A stretch of 64,000 nucleotides of DNA from Hyunsoonleella aquatilis (GTDB lineage: Bacteria; Bacteroidota; Bacteroidia; Flavobacteriales; Flavobacteriaceae). How positions within the stretch are numbered: the stretch's first letter is position 1; each line of letters starts with the position of its first letter. Of the stretch, positions 59,511-64,000 are shown piece after piece. The DNA lies in contig NZ_JACNMF010000003.1 in the NCBI RefSeq assembly GCF_014270105.1, positions 124,001-188,000 on the forward strand. Reading direction: 5' to 3'. The position numbers and the translations under genes were made by a program. The notes beneath the pieces are model-generated. The model was not told the DNA's origin and made no database searches. It worked only from the letters and a program-made list of their open reading frames with translations.

Positions 59511-59554
59511 AGGATAGTTCGGGATACGAATCCTTATAGTTTTTAAGAACTTTA
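59511..59554 (+). promoter_or_regulatory. Locus-wide direct-repeat promoter, copy 9 (tandem lyase operon)
   Basis: AGGATA (59511) and GGGATA (59521) are spaced 10 bp. GAACTTTA (59547-59554) starts 26 bp after the second half-site and matches TAnnTTTR except for its first base. The start codon is at 59598. Confidence 0.65.
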
Positions 59555-59597
59555 AGGACTTTACAATATTGCTTAGGAACTTTAATTTAGTGTAGCT

Positions 59598-62093
59598 ATG
59601 AAAAAAATTACATTCGTTCGATTTGTTTTCTCGATAATACTATTTACCGTATTTGTTGCAGAGGCACAGGTTACACTGGAATCTGAAACCCATATTACGG
59701 ATCTTGCCATGTATTTTACTGGCATAAAAGACCAAAATAGTACAAGGCAAAGCGAAACAGAACCTTATGATTACGCCTACGGTCGTGCCCTATCTCCTCA
59801 TGGCGATTGTATAAAAACCTATAAGCAATATGTGTTCATGACTTGGTATAGAGGAGGTAAATTAGATAGGCACATGATGCTAACCCGTTATAATACGGAT
59901 ACAGGAACTATGAAAACCATTGAGTTTCCGCATCAACATACCGGATTTAAAGGTAAGTGGTGGATCGGTGAGACACATAATACCATTGCAATTGGTATTA
60001 GCCCTATTAACGGAACCATACACATGGTTTTTGACATGCACGCCTATACGAACAGCGGAGCTTTCGTAAATGATTATTTTAGGTACACCTATTCTGTTAG
60101 TGGCGCGGCTGAACTTCCTGATGAAGATTTTACTTTGGATAAGTTTGTTAAGGACCCCATAGATAATGATTATAGGCACTGTACCATGGATGGTGTTCGT
60201 GACCCGGCGCATTATGACCGATTTACCTACCCTAATTTTTTCTTAAATGACCAAGACGAACTGTTTTTAACGGCAAGAGATGGCACCTCTCATGATGGCG
60301 CACAAGCATTCATAAAGTACAACTCAACTACTGAAAAATGGGGGCGTTTTAAATATTTTAATGCACTTGGAGCTGGTAGTAAAGGCGAAACGCATAACTG
60401 GAGTATTTATGGTAATATTAAATATGTAGATGGAAAGATTAGAATAGGTTTCCAGCGTAGATTGAATACTGGTGCAGACAAGTACCAGTACCAGAACGGT
60501 GTATATTATGCTTATTCTGACGACCCAACGGGAGCATCACAATGGAAAAATCATAAAGGTGAAAATATGACCCTTCCTTTAGTAAAAGCAGAAGAAGTAT
60601 TGGTTTATGAACCAGGGGATTATGTTGAAACAACCCAGCAGAACAAAGTCCATATCGTAGGAAACTTTGACTGGACGGTTACTGATAATGGTGATGTTCA
60701 TATTATAAGTAGGGTGAAGGACAATGAAAATAACGTTACTAAATATATCCACAGTTACAAGCCTAATGGGGTTAGCGAATTCATAATTTCTGAAGATTTT
60801 GGTGGTGCAGAAGCCTTATATACTTCTGGAGATGATGTTTTCGTTATTGGGTTGAACTCATCTGGGCGTCCCTTTATCGATAGAGCAGAAGGAGGAACTA
60901 ATTCATTCACGAGAGTTTACGAACAAACCTCGGGGAAACGATTTAGAAAAGGTAAGGTTCATATTTCAGATGGTAAATTATACTACTATCTCTTAGAGAA
61001 TAATACCGCAGATAGCGATGAGACCCAACCTACATATTTGCAAGTTATTGATCTGGATGTGCAGGAAGGGCTAAAACCTTTTGCAGTAAATTTACTAACA
61101 CCTACAGATAATCAATCTTTTCAAGAAGGTGAAAATGTGCAACTATACGCAACCGCCACCGCAGATACAGGGGAAATCACGAAGGTTGAGTTTTTGGTTA
61201 ATGGTGCAATTGTAAGCGAAGATACCACTAAACCTTACTTATTTGATTGGACACCAAGTGCAATTGGCTCATATACTATAAAAGCAGTTGCCTTTAAAAC
61301 AGGAGGGGCGAATATAACATCTTCTGAAGTAACCATAGAAGTTCTAGAGATTGACAAAAGTGATCTAACAAATGATGTTTATCGCATGCGTAATGTAGCT
61401 ACTGGTAAATTTCTAGGTGACGAAGGTGGAAGTGCCGTTCCAGTTTCAATGAACGATGATGGAGAAACCCAAAATAGACATTGGTCATTTGAAAAAGTTA
61501 ATGTAAATGGTATCGATTTTTTCAATATTAAGAGCGAAACCAATGGAATATTACGTGCTACGGGGCCTAATTATGAGGATTCTGAAGGAAACCCTAAGCC
61601 CTATTATGTTTTAAGCACAGGGAGACCCACAGGTGATATTGCTAATGATAAAATTTGGACGATTCACTATAATGAATCGGATGATACGTTTCGTTTTGAA
61701 TCTAAGGATAATGATAGATATTTATACCATGATGCCAATGGACATGTATCTAATATTTCAGTTGATGAAACCAATGCAGATGAATTAAATAGAACGAAAT
61801 GGGAGGCTATCTCAACAAGTGAGTCTTTAAGTATAGCTGATGAAGTGTTGCGCTCGCCTTCTATAAAAATATACCCAAATCCTGCGCGGGATAAATTTAC
61901 CATAGCTTTTCAAAATATTAACACTATTGAGCGTGTGGAGATTTACAATATTTTAGGAAAGCGTGTTTATCAAAACGCAATATCAAAAAGTAAACTAGAA
62001 ATTGAAAGTTCTGGTTTTACTGCTGGAGTTTACATCGTTAAGGCTTTTTCAGATATTAATAAAGAATACTATACTAAACTTGTCATAAAATAG
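59598..62093 (+). CDS. BNR-propeller polysaccharide lyase (PL24/PL25-like) with Ig-like, ricin-like and T9SS domains
   Basis: An 831-residue secreted protein (signal about 1-23, ending FVAEAQ). The propeller (about 25-490) keeps H127 (GETHNTIAIG) and H148 (FDMHAY), the same numbers as in the lyase at 39094. Other kept blocks are SPHGDCIKTYKQYVFMTWYRGG and FDWTVTDNGDVHII. Then come an Ig-like domain (about 492-592, LLTPTDNQSFQEGENVQLYA), a ricin-like trefoil (about 598-735) and a T9SS domain (about 752-831, IYPNPARDKFTI). It probably cuts ulvan outside the cell. A close paralogue starts 16 bp downstream, so the two form a tandem operon. Confidence 0.85.
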   Translation: MKKITFVRFVFSIILFTVFVAEAQVTLESETHITDLAMYFTGIKDQNSTRQSETEPYDYAYGRALSPHGDCIKTYKQYVFMTWYRGGKLDRHMMLTRYNTDTGTMKTIEFPHQHTGFKGKWWIGETHNTIAIGISPINGTIHMVFDMHAYTNSGAFVNDYFRYTYSVSGAAELPDEDFTLDKFVKDPIDNDYRHCTMDGVRDPAHYDRFTYPNFFLNDQDELFLTARDGTSHDGAQAFIKYNSTTEKWGRFKYFNALGAGSKGETHNWSIYGNIKYVDGKIRIGFQRRLNTGADKYQYQNGVYYAYSDDPTGASQWKNHKGENMTLPLVKAEEVLVYEPGDYVETTQQNKVHIVGNFDWTVTDNGDVHIISRVKDNENNVTKYIHSYKPNGVSEFIISEDFGGAEALYTSGDDVFVIGLNSSGRPFIDRAEGGTNSFTRVYEQTSGKRFRKGKVHISDGKLYYYLLENNTADSDETQPTYLQVIDLDVQEGLKPFAVNLLTPTDNQSFQEGENVQLYATATADTGEITKVEFLVNGAIVSEDTTKPYLFDWTPSAIGSYTIKAVAFKTGGANITSSEVTIEVLEIDKSDLTNDVYRMRNVATGKFLGDEGGSAVPVSMNDDGETQNRHWSFEKVNVNGIDFFNIKSETNGILRATGPNYEDSEGNPKPYYVLSTGRPTGDIANDKIWTIHYNESDDTFRFESKDNDRYLYHDANGHVSNISVDETNADELNRTKWEAISTSESLSIADEVLRSPSIKIYPNPARDKFTIAFQNINTIERVEIYNILGKRVYQNAISKSKLEIESSGFTAGVYIVKAFSDINKEYYTKLVIK

Positions 62094-62109
62094 ACATCAA
62101 CAAAACATT

Positions 62110-64000
62110 ATGAAATTAAGAGAGATTTTATTACTGATTTTGACAATATTACCTGTAATCTCAAATGCTCAGGTAGTATTTGAAAAAGAAGTTAAAATTA
62201 CAGACATAGCCCTACATTTTGATGGTGTAAAAGTGACCTCAGAGGATGCTCCAAACTCAACTTCAGGTTACGATTACGCTTTTGGCCCTCAAATATCAGC
62301 TCATGGAGATTGCATATTTACTTATAAGCATTTTGTTTTTATGACTTGGTATAAAGGCGGTAAGGCTAACAGGAACATGATGCTAACACGTTACAATACG
62401 GAAACAGGAAGTATGAAAACTATTGAGTTCCCCCACAGGCATACTGGTTGGCGTAATGTTTGGTATATTGGGGAATCTCATAACACAATTGGTATAGGAG
62501 TTAGTCCTTTGGATGGGACCATTCATTTACTTTTTGATATGCATGCCTATACTAGAACTAGACCTTCTGATGGAAGTTTGAGTGATGATTATTTCAGGTA
62601 TTCATATTCAAAAAAAAATGCAGCTGAAGTTCCTGATAATGAATTTACGCTGGATCAATTTATAAAAGACAGCAATGACGATTACACGCATCTTAGTTTA
62701 AACGGTGTAGAAAATCATGGTGCGTTTTCAGAATTTACATATCCTCAGTTTTTTTTAAATACTCAAGGAGATTTGTTTTTTTCTATGAGAAAAGGATCAA
62801 GTCCTAATGGAGGTTATCATTTTGCTAAATATGATGCTAATACATCTACTTGGTCAAATTTTATAAAATTTGCAGATAAAAATGCAAAAAATTTTGGTGA
62901 ACCATACAATTGGGGAATGTATGGTAGATTACAATTTGTTGGAGGGAAAATAGGTATTGGTTTTCAGAAAAGGTCATCAAATACCAACGATAGATACTTG
63001 TATCAAAATGGGTTTTATTTTGCATATTCTGATGACCAAAGTGGACAAACTGGATGGAAAAACTATCAAGGAGAAAGCTTTACAACACCACTTCGTGATG
63101 CAGATAAAATTTTAGTCTATGAACCTGGAGATTTAGTAACAACTACCAAAAAAAATCAAGTATACATGGTTGGTAGTTTTGACTGGACAATTACAGACAG
63201 AGGTGATGTACATATTATAGGTAGAGTAAGAGATGATGAAAATAATATTACTAAAAATGTGCATACTTTTAAAAAAGCTGGAGATACAGAATTTACTACC
63301 TCTACCGACTTTATAGGAGGGAATCGTTTATTTACCTCTGGAAACAATATTTATATGATTAGATTAAATTCAGGTAGAATTTATATAGAACAATCTTTGG
63401 GAGGTACTAATAACTTTAGAAAAGTTTATGAAGCAACTTCAGGGAAACAATTTAGTCATGGTAGAGCTTATGTAAGTAATGGTAAGCTCTATTATTATAT
63501 GATGGAACAATCTACTGGAGATCAAAGGCCATTGTATTTGCATATCATAGATTTAGGTATAGACAATAGTCCATTTCAAGTATCTTTAATATCTCCTGTA
63601 AATGATGAGAGTTATGAAGTAGATAAACCGTTAGAAATTTCAGCTGAAGCATTTAATGATAATGGCAGCATTTCTAAAGTGGAATTTCTTATTAATAATC
63701 AAGTGATTGAAGAAGATTCAACAAGTCCATATACCATAAATTACACACCAGAAACAGAAGGAACATATACTATAAAAGCAATTGCTTATGATGAAAATAA
63801 TGCATCAGTTTCATCTCAAGAAATTAATATAGAAGTTTTTAGACGAAATGCTAATGATTTATCAGGTGATATTTATAGAATTAAAAATTTGGCTACTGGT
63901 AAATATTTAACATCTTCAGGTTCAAGTATCATAACAAGTGATTCCGGAGAAGGCTCAGACAAAGAATGGCAATTTGTAAAGGCTGAAGTTGCGGGGTTCG
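62110..64000 (+). CDS. Third BNR-propeller lyase (PL24/PL25-like), 3'-truncated by window edge
   Basis: An ATG at 62110 opens a frame that runs without stop to the window end (630 codons seen). The signal peptide (MKLREILLLILTILPVISNAQ) is followed by a propeller with H124 (GESHNTIGIG) and H145 (FDMHAY), 21 residues apart as in the other two copies. Next come an Ig-like domain (about 493-590, LISPVNDESYEVDKPLEIS) and the beginning of a ricin-like domain (from about 595, [18 protein letters not shown]). The order equals that of the preceding gene, so a T9SS domain is expected outside the window. It is 16 bp after that gene and clearly arose by tandem duplication, with substantial divergence. 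Confidence 0.85.
   Translation, partial: MKLREILLLILTILPVISNAQVVFEKEVKITDIALHFDGVKVTSEDAPNSTSGYDYAFGPQISAHGDCIFTYKHFVFMTWYKGGKANRNMMLTRYNTETGSMKTIEFPHRHTGWRNVWYIGESHNTIGIGVSPLDGTIHLLFDMHAYTRTRPSDGSLSDDYFRYSYSKKNAAEVPDNEFTLDQFIKDSNDDYTHLSLNGVENHGAFSEFTYPQFFLNTQGDLFFSMRKGSSPNGGYHFAKYDANTSTWSNFIKFADKNAKNFGEPYNWGMYGRLQFVGGKIGIGFQKRSSNTNDRYLYQNGFYFAYSDDQSGQTGWKNYQGESFTTPLRDADKILVYEPGDLVTTTKKNQVYMVGSFDWTITDRGDVHIIGRVRDDENNITKNVHTFKKAGDTEFTTSTDFIGGNRLFTSGNNIYMIRLNSGRIYIEQSLGGTNNFRKVYEATSGKQFSHGRAYVSNGKLYYYMMEQSTGDQRPLYLHIIDLGIDNSPFQVSLISPVNDESYEVDKPLEISAEAFNDNGSISKVEFLINNQVIEEDSTSPYTINYTPETEGTYTIKAIAYDENNASVSSQEINIEVFRRNANDLSGDIYRIKNLATGKYLTSSGSSIITSDSGEGSDKEWQFVKAEVAGF

Noticed and set aside
9511-59526. 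The scattered short repeats as a CRISPR array or as insertion-sequence ends
   Set aside because: The units are 6 bp, spread over 50 kb, always in promoters and on one strand, without spacers, target duplications or transposase genes.

Overview
The window comes from an AT-rich marine flavobacterium (Bacteroidota). Support for this: two SusC/SusD pairs, Bacteroidetes-type promoters (TAnnTTTG -7 boxes), type IX secretion C-terminal domains ending secreted enzymes, lipoprotein signals on most carbohydrate enzymes, and ACT-SerB and PgpH-like HD proteins of flavobacterial type. No database search was possible, so family names rest on motifs and remembered family features.

Region 1 (1-9429) is mostly housekeeping. 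It holds the end of a cysteine-rich Fe-S protein, a conserved 161-aa protein, phosphoserine phosphatase, an NlpC/P60 peptidase and a thiolase (both on the minus strand), a 7TM-HD phosphohydrolase, tRNA-Ser(GCT) and tRNA-Pro(TGG) with a clear promoter and terminator, a serine hydrolase, and an ECF sigma factor followed by two small membrane-associated ORFs.

Region 2 (about 9500 to the right edge, where it continues) is one large polysaccharide utilization locus, best read as an ulvan locus. A GntR-type regulator comes first. A uronate operon follows: UxuB-type SDR, UxuA, KduI, a DUF4861 lipoprotein and UxaC, then an MFS hexuronate transporter. Next come two SusC/SusD pairs and a surface lipoprotein, and then a DUF1080 / two Tat-signal Gfo-Idh-MocA / acetylesterase operon. 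The degradative enzymes are a sulfatase-GH78 fusion, a BNR-propeller lyase (PL24/PL25-like), a DUF5060 glycosidase, a cytosolic Gfo/Idh protein, GH43, GH3, GH105, an S1 sulfatase, GH2, GH106, a PL28-type ulvan lyase, and two tandem propeller lyases with ricin-like and T9SS domains, the last cut by the window edge. Together they would cut sulfated rhamnose/uronate/xylose polymer outside the cell, import oligomers, trim them in the periplasm, and feed unsaturated and saturated uronates into KduI and UxaC/UxuB/UxuA. KDG kinase/aldolase and rhamnose catabolism genes are not in the window.

The most interesting observation is a shared promoter architecture. Two AGGAYA half-sites spaced exactly 10 bp, with a TAnnTTTR-like box starting exactly 26 bp after the second half-site, occur upstream of nine transcription units of the locus, including the regulator itself. 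A tenth, degenerate copy stands in front of a GH106 remnant that kept its leader and 3' end but lost the middle of the gene.
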